A stretch of DNA of 64,000 nt, taken from positions 186,001 through 250,000 of the forward strand of contig CALXDD010000001.1 in assembly GCA_944386985.1 (NCBI GenBank), in the 5' to 3' direction. How positions within the stretch are numbered: the stretch's first letter is position 1; every line of letters begins with the position of its first letter. A model generated the notes under the pieces. That model searched no databases, was not told where the DNA came from, and saw only the letters and a program-made list of their open reading frames with translations. Position numbers and translations under genes: made by a program. Source of the stretch: an uncultured Oscillospiraceae bacterium (GTDB lineage Bacteria > Bacillota > Clostridia > Oscillospirales > Oscillospiraceae). Below are positions 44,309 to 51,177 of the stretch, piece after piece.

Positions 44309-44764
44309 ATGAAAAGAGAAATTTCACCTCTGTGCGCCCTGTCCCTGTCGCTGACAGCGGTGCTGCTGATTGCGGGCCTCGGGGCGGTGATCGCCGGGGC
44401 CCTGGTGCCCAACGTGGTGCTGCCCGCCATGGATGTGCCCATGCTGGCGGCGCTGTCTCTCATTGCCCTGGCCCTTGAGACGGTGGTCTTCGGCCACGGG
44501 AGCCGGGAATGGGTGGCCTCCCTGGCGGTGGCGGTGGTGGACTTCGGTCTGCTGTCCCTCTGCACCGGCCGGGTGAGCGCCTCCGAGGCGGTCCGGGCGG
44601 CCGCACTGGGCGGCGTGGTGTTCCTCTGCTGTGAGGTGCTGTTCCACTCTATTCTGGACCGGCTCTCCTCCGGCAGCGCCGGGAAGCACCTGAAGAGCGC
44701 CGCTGTGGTGACGGCGGTGCTGCTGTGGCTGGCCAGCCAGAGCATGGCGGGCATGGGCCTGTAA
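44309..44764 (+). CDS. Uncharacterised polytopic membrane protein at the rnfE/rnfA position
   Basis: I do not recognise this 151-residue protein. It has about five hydrophobic segments: residues ~10-32, 43-61, 67-87, 94-115 and 128-148. It carries cysteines in SLCTG and FLCCEV inside or near helices, and a basic start (MKREIS). It lies five bases after rnfG, where complete clostridial operons encode RnfE, RnfA and RnfB, but it lacks the NPVLVQxLGLCP signature of RnfA/RnfE and is 40-50 residues shorter. It could be a substitute membrane subunit or quinone/anchor protein of the RnfCDG-like complex. The operon ends after it. Confidence 0.7.
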   Translation: MKREISPLCALSLSLTAVLLIAGLGAVIAGALVPNVVLPAMDVPMLAALSLIALALETVVFGHGSREWVASLAVAVVDFGLLSLCTGRVSASEAVRAAALGGVVFLCCEVLFHSILDRLSSGSAGKHLKSAAVVTAVLLWLASQSMAGMGL

Positions 44765-44787
44765 AGAGAGCTGCACGCAATAAAAAA

Positions 44788-44815
44788 GAGCCCCGGATCG
44801 TCTGATCCGGGGCTC
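44788..44815 (-). terminator. Rho-independent terminator of the transketolase operon
   Basis: A 12-bp perfect stem (GAGCCCCGGATC with GATCCGGGGCTC) is followed on the minus strand by six T residues. Confidence 0.85.
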
Positions 44816-44834
44816 CGGTGTTTGTGGGAAAAAG

Positions 44835-44868
44835 AATATCCCGCCGGAGTCCCGGCGGGATATTTTAC
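44835..44868. terminator. Bidirectional terminator between the RnfCDG-like and transketolase operons
   Basis: A 13-bp perfect stem (AATATCCCGCCGG with CCGGCGGGATATT) has short T-rich flanks on both strands. Confidence 0.75.
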
Positions 44869-44882
44869 TTGGGAAAATGAAC

Positions 44883-45818
44883 TTACTTGGCAGCCACGGT
44901 CTCCTTGACCTTCCGCACCACGGCGGCGGGATCAAAGCCGTACTTCTCCTGGAGCTTGGCATAGGGGCCGCACTCGCCATGGGTGTCGTTGGTGCCCACA
45001 AAGCCCATGGGAACCTGGGCGCCGGCAGCGCACAGGGCCTCGGCCACAGCGCCGCCCAGACCGCCGATGATGCTGTGCTCCTCGGCGGAGATGATGGCGC
45101 CGGTCTCCTTGGCGCAGCGGACCACCAGCTCCTTGTCCAGGGGCTTGATGCAGAACATGTCCACCACGCGGATCTCGATGCCCTCCTTGGTCAACTCCTC
45201 AGCGGCCTTCAGAGCGTGACCCACCATCAAACCGCAGGCGATGACCGTAGCGTCTTTGCCCTCCCGGACAATCTTGCCCTTGCCCTCTTCAAAGACGTCG
45301 TTCTCGGAGTAAATGTCGGGGAACACGTCCCGGGACAGGCGCAGGTACATGGGGGAGGCGTCCTCAATGGCGTTTTTCACCACCCACTCGGTCTCGGTGG
45401 CGTCGCAGGGGACGAACACCTTGAAGTTGGGCAGGGAGCGCATGACGGCGATGTCCTCCAGAGCGTGGTGGCTGGGGCCGTCGTAGGCGTCGGACATGCC
45501 GCCGTAGGCGCCCACCATCTTGATGGGCAGCTTGGAGTAGGAGCCCAGTGCCCGGGCGGACAGCAGACCGATGGTAGCCAGGAAGGACGCGAAGGTGTTG
45601 ACAAAGGGGATCTTGCCCACAGAGGCCAGGCCGCCGGCCATGGCGGTCATGTTGGCCTCGGCGATGCCCACGTTGAAGAAACGCTCCGGGCAGGCCTTCC
45701 CAAACACAGCGGACTTGGTGGAGCCGCTGAGGTCGGCGTCCAGAACCACTACATTCTTGTTGTCTTTTCCGAACTTGACCAGCGCATCGCCGTATACATC
45801 ACGAATTGCCTTTCCCAT
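44883..45818 (-). CDS. Transketolase C-terminal subunit
   Basis: This 311-residue protein is the second half of a split transketolase: the pyrimidine-binding domain (residues ~1-160, DADLSGSTKSAVFGKACPERFFNVGIAEANM, written here in two parts as DADLSGSTKSAVFGKA and CPERFFNVGIAEANM) and the C-terminal transketolase domain. It forms the active site with the N-terminal subunit and moves two-carbon units in the non-oxidative pentose phosphate pathway; hydroxypyruvate can also be a donor. Its start overlaps the stop of the other half. Confidence 0.92.
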   Translation of the reverse strand: MGKAIRDVYGDALVKFGKDNKNVVVLDADLSGSTKSAVFGKACPERFFNVGIAEANMTAMAGGLASVGKIPFVNTFASFLATIGLLSARALGSYSKLPIKMVGAYGGMSDAYDGPSHHALEDIAVMRSLPNFKVFVPCDATETEWVVKNAIEDASPMYLRLSRDVFPDIYSENDVFEEGKGKIVREGKDATVIACGLMVGHALKAAEELTKEGIEIRVVDMFCIKPLDKELVVRCAKETGAIISAEEHSIIGGLGGAVAEALCAAGAQVPMGFVGTNDTHGECGPYAKLQEKYGFDPAAVVRKVKETVAAK

Positions 45819-46651
45819 TATTTCGCACCTCCCAGCTCTTCCATCGCTTTCGCGTAGCTCTCATCGTCAATGGCTTTGCCGTGCCAGCCGTTCTTGCCCT
45901 CCATGAAGGAGACGCCCTTGCCCTTGATGGTGTGGGCCAGCACGATAGTGGGCAGGCCCTTCACGGTCTTGGCCTCCTCAAAGGCGCTGTACAGCGCGTC
46001 CACATCGTGGCCGTCGCACTCGATGCAGTGCCAGCCGAAGGCCTCGAACTTGGCGCGGATGTCGCCCATGGGCATGATCTCCTCAGCAGTGCCGTCCAGC
46101 TGCACGCCGTTCCAGTCCAGTACCGCGCAGAGGTTGTCCGCCTTGAACTTCACAGCGGACATGCAGGCCTCCCACACGGTGCCCTCATTGATCTCGCCGT
46201 CGCCCAGGATGGCGTACACCCGGGCGTCGCTGTTGTCCAGCTTCAAGCCCAGGGCCATGCCAAGCGCGGCGGACAGGCCGATGCCGAGAGGGCCGGTGGA
46301 GGCGTCCACGCCCGGAGTCTCCAGAGAGCAGGGGTGGCCCTGCAGGCGGGACTCGAAGCAGCGCAGGGTCTTCATCTCCTCCACAGGGAAGAAACCCTTC
46401 TCCGCCAGCACACGATACAGCATGGGGGCGGCGTGGCCCTTGCACAGCACCAGCCGGTCGCGGTCGGCCTTGGCGGGGTTGGCGGGGTCCACGTTCATCT
46501 GGGTGAAGTACAGGGTGGTCAGGATCTCACAGACGGACAGCGATCCGCCGGGATGACCGGTCTGCCGCTGGTGCAGCGTCTCGATTACATCGATGCGGAA
46601 CTGCTTGCACAGCTGCTGGAGCTGTGCTTTCTTTTCCATAGGTAAGTTCAT
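45818..46651 (-). CDS. Transketolase N-terminal subunit (TPP-binding)
   Basis: This 277-residue protein is the first half of a split transketolase. The thiamine diphosphate motif GDGEINEGTVWEACMSA...NLCAVLDWN is intact, and GHPGGSLSVCEILTTLYF and CKGHAAPMLY bind the cofactor. Split transketolases are common in clostridia and archaea. GGAGG six bases upstream supports the first ATG at 46651. A predicted leader of about 280 bases precedes it. Confidence 0.93.
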   Translation of the reverse strand: MNLPMEKKAQLQQLCKQFRIDVIETLHQRQTGHPGGSLSVCEILTTLYFTQMNVDPANPAKADRDRLVLCKGHAAPMLYRVLAEKGFFPVEEMKTLRCFESRLQGHPCSLETPGVDASTGPLGIGLSAALGMALGLKLDNSDARVYAILGDGEINEGTVWEACMSAVKFKADNLCAVLDWNGVQLDGTAEEIMPMGDIRAKFEAFGWHCIECDGHDVDALYSAFEEAKTVKGLPTIVLAHTIKGKGVSFMEGKNGWHGKAIDDESYAKAMEELGGAK

Positions 46652-46930
46652 CTTATCCCTCCGTTTTTAAATTTTTGAGTATTCAGAATAGAATAAATCT
46701 ATTTGCTCACTTGGTCATGCCCCGCGTGGCGGCATCTGAATGCTCCGGCATACACTGCCGGATCCAAAAAGAGAAAGACTGACAGGAAAACCACCTGCCT
46801 TCGGGAGATGGATCCTCCTAAAAGCAGAGGGATACTTATCATACAAGTTAAAAAGCCTGTCCGCGCAGAAAGAGAGAACAGGAAAAGATCCCGGAGAAAT
46901 CCTGCTTCCGCCGTCCCCAATTTTCTCTCT
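46652..46930 (-). promoter_or_regulatory. Long 5' leader of the transketolase operon
   Basis: The only clear promoter lies about 300 bases upstream, so the message would carry a leader of about 280 bases. It contains a CCGGCA/TGCCGG hairpin and further short stems. I see no TPP riboswitch consensus and no convincing ORF. Confidence 0.4.
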
Positions 46931-46935
46931 ACCAT

Positions 46936-46964
46936 AGCATACGCAAAAGGGGGGCCGCCGTCAA
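46936..46964 (-). promoter_or_regulatory. Sigma-A promoter of the transketolase operon
   Basis: On the minus strand TTGACG (46959-46964) and TATGCT (46936-46941) are separated by 17 bases. Confidence 0.65.
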
Positions 46965-47149
46965 GAGGGAAAGCGCAGGACAAAAAGAAAAAACAGAACC
47001 GAACCAGTCTGACAACGCAGGTACATGACAGAAAGAAGACCAAACAGAGCTGCAGAATATAAAAATAGGACAGAAAAAAGAAATTTTAAAATTTTTTGAA
47101 AAAATGTTTAATGTTTTACATTAAGCGCACCAAAAAAGCGGCGGAAGTC

Positions 47150-47187
47150 AAAGAAAAACTCCTCCTTCCCAGATGAACGGAAGGAGG
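47150..47187 (-). terminator. Rho-independent terminator of the iclR-type gene
   Basis: A 9-bp stem (CCTCCTTCC with GGAAGGAGG) is followed on the minus strand by AGTTTTTCTTTG. It lies about 150 bases after the iclR stop and separates it from the transketolase promoter. The flanking stretch 46965-47333 holds no gene that I can support. Confidence 0.75.
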
Positions 47188-47258
47188 AATCCCGGGTGCG
47201 ATTTCGCAAAAATACGGGTGCATATGGAGAATTTCCCAAAAAACAGTACAATTTTCAC

Positions 47259-47287
47259 TTGACGTTTCCATCGGCTGGTGCTAAGAT
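47259..47287 (+). promoter_or_regulatory. Plus-strand promoter facing into the 3' end of iclR
   Basis: TTGACG at 47259-47264 and TAAGAT at 47282-47287 are separated by 17 bases. The transcript would run antisense to iclR; no sense gene follows until 48334. Confidence 0.55.
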
Positions 47288-47312
47288 AGGACCAGAAATC
47301 AAGAAAATAAAA

Positions 47313-47337
47313 TTGAATTTCAATTATTGAAATTCAA
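47313..47337. promoter_or_regulatory. 25-bp perfect palindrome, IclR-type operator candidate
   Basis: TTGAATTTCAAT (47313-47324) and ATTGAAATTCAA (47326-47337) surround a single T. It overlaps the iclR stop codon and lies about 20-45 bases downstream of the antisense promoter's expected start point. IclR-family proteins bind such TTTCA/TGAAA palindromes. Confidence 0.6.
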
Positions 47338-48140
47338 ACGCCGACCGGAGGCGTTCCCTGGTACCCCAGCGTAGCGGAGATGGCGGCGGCGGTTTGCCGC
47401 AGCCGGCCGAGAAAGCGGTGGACGGCCTCATCGGTCATCCGGCTGGCCGGGCCGGTAACGCTGATGCCCGCCACGATGGTGCCGGTGTAGTCCCGGATGG
47501 GGCAGGCCATGCACCGTACCCCCTGCTCACACTCCTCATTGTCATAGGCCACATCCTCACGCCGGATCTGTTCCAGCTCCCGGAGGAGCCTCTCCTTGGT
47601 GGTGATGGTGTTGGGGGTCATGCGGAAGAGGCCCTTCACCCGGATCAGCCGGTCCAGGTCCTCCTCCGAATAGGTGAGGAGCCGCAGCTTCCCGTTTCCC
47701 GTGCAGTGCATGGGACTGGTGTTGCCGATGCGCTGAAGGCTCATGAGGGTCTGGTTGGGGCCCGCCGCCACATCGATGTACACCATGGTCATCTCCCGTT
47801 CCACAGAGATGCATACTGCTTCATGGAGCTGTTCAGCCAGAGAGACCAGATAGGGGTGGGTCACCGTGGGCAGCTCCACATGGCTGGTGAGCTGGTTGGC
47901 CAGATAGCACAGCTTGTAGGTCAGCTGGTAACGCTGGGAGGTCTCCTCCTGGGAGACATATCCGCACTGCTGCAGGGCGGTGAGAAAGCGCAGGGCAGTG
48001 CTGGGATTGAGCCCCAGAGCGTCGCTGATATCCCTGAGACGCATGGGCGTTCTGGACTGGGCCAGCAGCTCCAGCAGCGCCATGGCCTTTTCCGTGGACT
48101 GGTTGGAATTGGGCGTTGATTTCTTCTCTGCAGCGGACAT
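47334..48140 (-). CDS. IclR-family transcriptional regulator
   Basis: This 268-residue regulator has an N-terminal winged helix-turn-helix (residues ~14-75, EKAMALLELLAQSRTPMRLRDIS with the recognition helix LNPSTALRFLTAL) and a C-terminal effector domain (~80-260). Typical effector-domain segments are EAVCISVEREMTMVYIDVAAG, MHCTGNGKLRLL, YDNEECEQGVRCMACPI and GTIVAGISVTGPASRM. It is divergent from the 2-hydroxyacid dehydrogenase and glycerate kinase genes. Regulation of those genes by glycerate, glyoxylate or a similar acid is inferred. Confidence 0.92.
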   Translation of the reverse strand: MSAAEKKSTPNSNQSTEKAMALLELLAQSRTPMRLRDISDALGLNPSTALRFLTALQQCGYVSQEETSQRYQLTYKLCYLANQLTSHVELPTVTHPYLVSLAEQLHEAVCISVEREMTMVYIDVAAGPNQTLMSLQRIGNTSPMHCTGNGKLRLLTYSEEDLDRLIRVKGLFRMTPNTITTKERLLRELEQIRREDVAYDNEECEQGVRCMACPIRDYTGTIVAGISVTGPASRMTDEAVHRFLGRLRQTAAAISATLGYQGTPPVGV

Positions 48141-48284
48141 GATCGGTTCTCCTGTCAGGTCGTTTTGTTTATTTTAGCACAGTCTGTCAAGAAAGCACAG
48201 ACGGATGCCTGTTTTATCCTGTGCAGAGGCTGTCTTTCAGATCGAAAGAGGGAAGAGCGGGCTACATATTTCACGCGTGCATGA

Positions 48285-48296
48285 TTCCAAATGGAA
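48285..48296. promoter_or_regulatory. Operator candidate TTCCA-AA-TGGAA before the dehydrogenase gene
   Basis: A short palindrome lies directly upstream of a possible -10 element (TATATT at 48304-48309), so a bound protein would block the promoter. The TTCCA/TGGAA arms resemble IclR-family sites. The -35 element is poor. Confidence 0.4.
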
Positions 48297-48333
48297 ATTG
48301 TTTTATATTAATTGATAGAAAGGAAAAACGAAA

Positions 48334-49299
48334 ATGAAGATTGTTGTTCTGGACGGTTATACCGAGAATCCCGGTGATCTGAGCTGGGCTGGTCTGGAGG
48401 CTCTGGGCGATGTGACGGTCTATGACCGTACCTCCTATGTGGACGATCCCGTGATTGCCCAGCGCATCGGCGACGCCGAGGTGGTCATCACCAACAAGAC
48501 TCCCATCACCAAGGCCACCATTGACAAGTGCCCCAACATGAAGCTCATCGCCTTCCTGGCCACCGGCTACAACGCCGCTGACTACAACTATGCCAAGGAG
48601 AAGGGGATTCTGGTGGCCAATGTTCCCACCTACGGCACTGCCTGCGTGGGCCAGTACGCCATCGCTCTGCTGCTGGAGATCTGCCACCACATCGGCCACC
48701 ACGACAAGACCGTTCACGAGGGTAAGTGGGCCAAGCACATCGACTGGTGCTACTGGGACTACCCCCTCATCGAGCTGGACGGCAAGACTGTGGGTATCAT
48801 CGGCTTTGGCCGCATCGGCCAGACCACCGGCCGCATCGCCAAGGCCATGGGGATGAACATCCTGGCCTACGACCTCTATCCCAACGATTCCGGCAAGGCC
48901 ATCGCCGAGTATGTGGATCTGGACACCCTGCTGGCCAAGTCCGATGTGATCTTCCTCCACTGCAACCTGACCGCCGATAACGAGGGCATGATCAACAAGG
49001 ACACCATTGCCAAGATGAAGGACGGCGCCATCCTGATCAACAACTCCCGTGGCCAGCTCATCAACGAGCAGGACGTGACCGATGCTCTGAAGTCCGGGAA
49101 GCTGGCTGCCGCCGGTCTGGACGTGGTGTACACCGAGCCCATCAAGGCCGATAACCCCCTGCTGACCGCCCCCAACTGCATCATCACCCCGCACATGTCC
49201 TGGGGCGCCAAGGAGGCCCGCCAGCGGATCATGGACATCACGGTGGACAACGTGAAGGCATACATCGCCGGAAGCCCCATCAATATCGTCAACAAGTAA
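48334..49299 (+). CDS. D-2-hydroxyacid dehydrogenase (glycerate/hydroxypyruvate reductase type)
   Basis: This 321-residue NAD-dependent dehydrogenase likely interconverts hydroxypyruvate (or glyoxylate) and D-glycerate (or glycolate). The nucleotide site is VGIIGFGRIGQTTGR followed by the NAD-selecting Asp in AYDLYP. The catalytic Arg lies in NNSRGQLINE, Glu in VVYTEPI and His in ITPHMSWGAKEAR. A glycerate kinase gene follows, which supports the glycerate role. An AAAGGA site precedes the ATG. Confidence 0.88.
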   Translation: MKIVVLDGYTENPGDLSWAGLEALGDVTVYDRTSYVDDPVIAQRIGDAEVVITNKTPITKATIDKCPNMKLIAFLATGYNAADYNYAKEKGILVANVPTYGTACVGQYAIALLLEICHHIGHHDKTVHEGKWAKHIDWCYWDYPLIELDGKTVGIIGFGRIGQTTGRIAKAMGMNILAYDLYPNDSGKAIAEYVDLDTLLAKSDVIFLHCNLTADNEGMINKDTIAKMKDGAILINNSRGQLINEQDVTDALKSGKLAAAGLDVVYTEPIKADNPLLTAPNCIITPHMSWGAKEARQRIMDITVDNVKAYIAGSPINIVNK

Positions 49300-49344
49300 G
49301 TTCTCTTCTCTCTCTCATCATTAATATCCCGGAGGAAACAAGCG

Positions 49345-49404
49345 TTGTCCGCCTTTGCGGTGCAGCGCTTGTTTCATAGGGGACAGGAATGGAGCTATAT
49401 ATGA
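49345..49404 (+). CDS. Possible 19-residue leader peptide coupled to glycerate kinase
   Basis: A TTG at 49345 follows GGAGG (49331-49335) by nine bases and opens a 19-codon frame that ends in TGA overlapping the glxK ATG at 49401 (ATGA). The message here also folds: AAACAAGCG (49336-49344) pairs with CGCTTGTTT (49366-49374), with an inner CCGC/GCGG stem. The peptide has no known homologue in my memory. Translation is a guess; the hairpin may be the real element. Confidence 0.25.
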   Translation: MSAFAVQRLFHRGQEWSYI

Positions 49405-50537
49405 AAAAGATTATCATGATTTCCGACTCCTTCAAGGGCTCGCTCTCCAGCGGCGACATCTGCGCCATCGCCCGGGAGAGTGTGGAGAAGTTCTTCCCCG
49501 GCTGCGAGGTCATCGGCCTTCCCGTGGCCGACGGCGGCGAGGGGACAGTGGACTGCTTCTTAGAGGCCTGCGGCGGCCGGTCCGTGACGGTCGGCGGCGT
49601 CACCGGCCCTTTGGGGGAGACCATCGAGGCATCCTACGGCATGCTGGACGATACCACCGCTGTGGTGGAGATGGCCGCGGCTGCCAGCCTCCCCATGGTG
49701 GGGGACAACAAGGACCCTCGTATCGCCACCACCTACGGGGTGGGCCAGCTGCTGCGCCACGCGGTGGAGAACGGGGCAAAGAAAATCATTCTGGGTCTTG
49801 GCGGCAGCGCCACCAACGACTGCGGCTGCGGCTGCGCCGCCGCGCTGGGCGTCCGCTTCACCGACAACGAGGGTAAGGACTTCATCCCTGCCGGAGGGAA
49901 CCTGGACCGGGTGGCCCATATCGATGTCTCCGAAGCGAAGAAGCTTTTGGAGGGAGTGGAGATCACCGCCATGTGCGACATCGACAACCCCATGTTCGGT
50001 CCCCAGGGCGCGGCCTATATCTTCGGTCCCCAGAAGGGCGCCGACGAGGCCATGGTCAAGCTGCTGGACGACAACCTGAGGGCCATCAACGCCGTCATTG
50101 AGACGGAGCTTGGCGTCAAGGTGGCGGATCTGCCCGGCGCTGGGGCTGCCGGCGCCTTCGGAGCCGGCGTGGTGGCGTTTCTTGGCGGCAAGCTGAAAAG
50201 CGGCATCGAGACTGTGCTGGATACGGTGGAGTTTGACCGCCTTCTCAACGGCGCCGACGTGGTGTTTACCGGCGAGGGACGTATTGACAGCCAGAGCCTC
50301 CGGGGCAAGGTCATCAGCGGCGTGGCCAGCCGGGCTGTAAAGCAGAATGTGCCGGTGATTGCTGTGGTGGGCGACGTGCTGGACGACGCCTACGAGGCTT
50401 ACGACATCGGCGTCACTGCGATTTTCAGCATCAACCGCCTGGCGATCCCCTTCTCGGAGTCCAGGCACCGCAGCCGCCAGGACTATATCCACACCTTTGA
50501 GGATGTGCTGCGCTGCATGCGCGCCATGAAAAAATAA
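49401..50537 (+). CDS. glxK: Glycerate kinase (GlxK/GarK family)
   Basis: This 378-residue type I glycerate kinase phosphorylates D-glycerate, usually to 2-phosphoglycerate. The N terminus reads KIIMISDSFKGSLSSGDICA, and GLPVADGGEGTVDCF, GLGGSATNDCGCG and TGEGRIDSQSLRGKV are family signatures. The ATG at 49401 fits the family start and lies six bases after GGAG; an in-frame ATG at 49389 is possible. Together with the upstream dehydrogenase it links hydroxypyruvate to glycolysis. Confidence 0.93.
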   Translation: MKKIIMISDSFKGSLSSGDICAIARESVEKFFPGCEVIGLPVADGGEGTVDCFLEACGGRSVTVGGVTGPLGETIEASYGMLDDTTAVVEMAAAASLPMVGDNKDPRIATTYGVGQLLRHAVENGAKKIILGLGGSATNDCGCGCAAALGVRFTDNEGKDFIPAGGNLDRVAHIDVSEAKKLLEGVEITAMCDIDNPMFGPQGAAYIFGPQKGADEAMVKLLDDNLRAINAVIETELGVKVADLPGAGAAGAFGAGVVAFLGGKLKSGIETVLDTVEFDRLLNGADVVFTGEGRIDSQSLRGKVISGVASRAVKQNVPVIAVVGDVLDDAYEAYDIGVTAIFSINRLAIPFSESRHRSRQDYIHTFEDVLRCMRAMKK

Positions 50538-50553
50538 GACTGGATTGCCGCAA

Positions 50554-50592
50554 CCGGCAGGGAATAGGACCAATTCCCTGCCGGTCCTGTTT
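50554..50592 (+). terminator. Rho-independent terminator of the glycerate operon
   Basis: A 12-bp perfect stem (CCGGCAGGGAAT with ATTCCCTGCCGG) has a 7-base loop and is followed by TCCTGTTTT. Confidence 0.8.
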
Positions 50593-50934
50593 TCCGTGCT
50601 GAAAATGCGGCAGAGGATAGGCAGGCTGTGTCAGAAGGCCGGCGTTTTTGCTGTTCCAGGCGCAGCTCCAGTCCTGGGGCGGCTGCTTGCCGGGGCCTTC
50701 GGGGGAGGCGGAATATCGCAGCTGCCTGTGAATTTTCTCTCCCTGGCCCCGCTCTCTCTTCAAGCGGGAGAAGAAAAAATAGCAGCAGCCAAATTTTGGC
50801 GATTGTTCCAGACATATCCCGGAGTGGACCGACAGAATCACCAAAATCTTTGTTAAAAATAGAACGATGATTGACAAGCGCGCTGGGTACTTGGTATTCT
50901 AACTACAGAGTTTGACGCGACAATTTCATATTCG
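50593..50934 (+). other. Intergenic region upstream of the gcv riboswitch
   Basis: This 342-bp stretch holds no gene that I can support. Its only recognisable element is the gcv promoter at 50871-50900. Confidence 0.5.
50871..50900 (+). promoter_or_regulatory. Sigma-A promoter of the glycine-cleavage operon
   Basis: TTGACA at 50871-50876 and TATTCT at 50895-50900 are separated by 18 bases, about 30 bases before the first glycine aptamer. Confidence 0.75.
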
Positions 50935-51137
50935 GATGATGGATTCAGGAGAGTCCGCCTTTGGCGGCACCGAAGGAGCAATGCCACACTCTCTCAGGTA
51001 AATGGACTGGGTCCGGACGAAAATCTGCAAAGCACTGCGGTGCACCGGCGGGGCAACTGAAAGGTAGGCGCCTTTTGGGAATCTCTCAGGTAAAGACACA
51101 GAGGCGTGACGATGGGGTCGTTGCGTCTCTGTTTTTG
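50935..51137 (+). ncRNA. Tandem glycine riboswitch with terminator
   Basis: Aptamer I spans about 50935-51015, with ACCGAAGGAGCAA and CTCTCTCAGGTAAATGGAC. Aptamer II spans about 51016-51106, with ACCGGCGGGGCAACTG and ATCTCTCAGGTAAAGACA. The CTCTCAGG core occurs in both. Directly after is a terminator: 51099-51112 pairs with 51118-51131 (with G-U pairs) and TTTTT follows, and it overlaps the closing stem of aptamer II. Glycine binding should prevent termination and switch on gcv expression. Aptamer II has GGC where GAA is usual after ACC. Confidence 0.92.
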
Positions 51138-51177
51138 GCTTTTTAAGATTTTTAGAAGGATGAAGGAGGGCAAGCCA

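Noticed and set aside
44309-44764. Calling the last gene of the operon rnfE or rnfA
   Set aside because: It is 40-50 residues too short and lacks the conserved NPVLVQ and LGLCP segments.
46652-46930. TPP riboswitch before transketolase
   Set aside because: The CTGAGA and ACCTGATC-type core sequences of the THI element are absent.
46699-47062. Small frames on both strands in the iclR-transketolase gap (114-119 codons)
   Set aside because: They lack ribosome sites, overlap each other and the tkt promoter, and have no family likeness.
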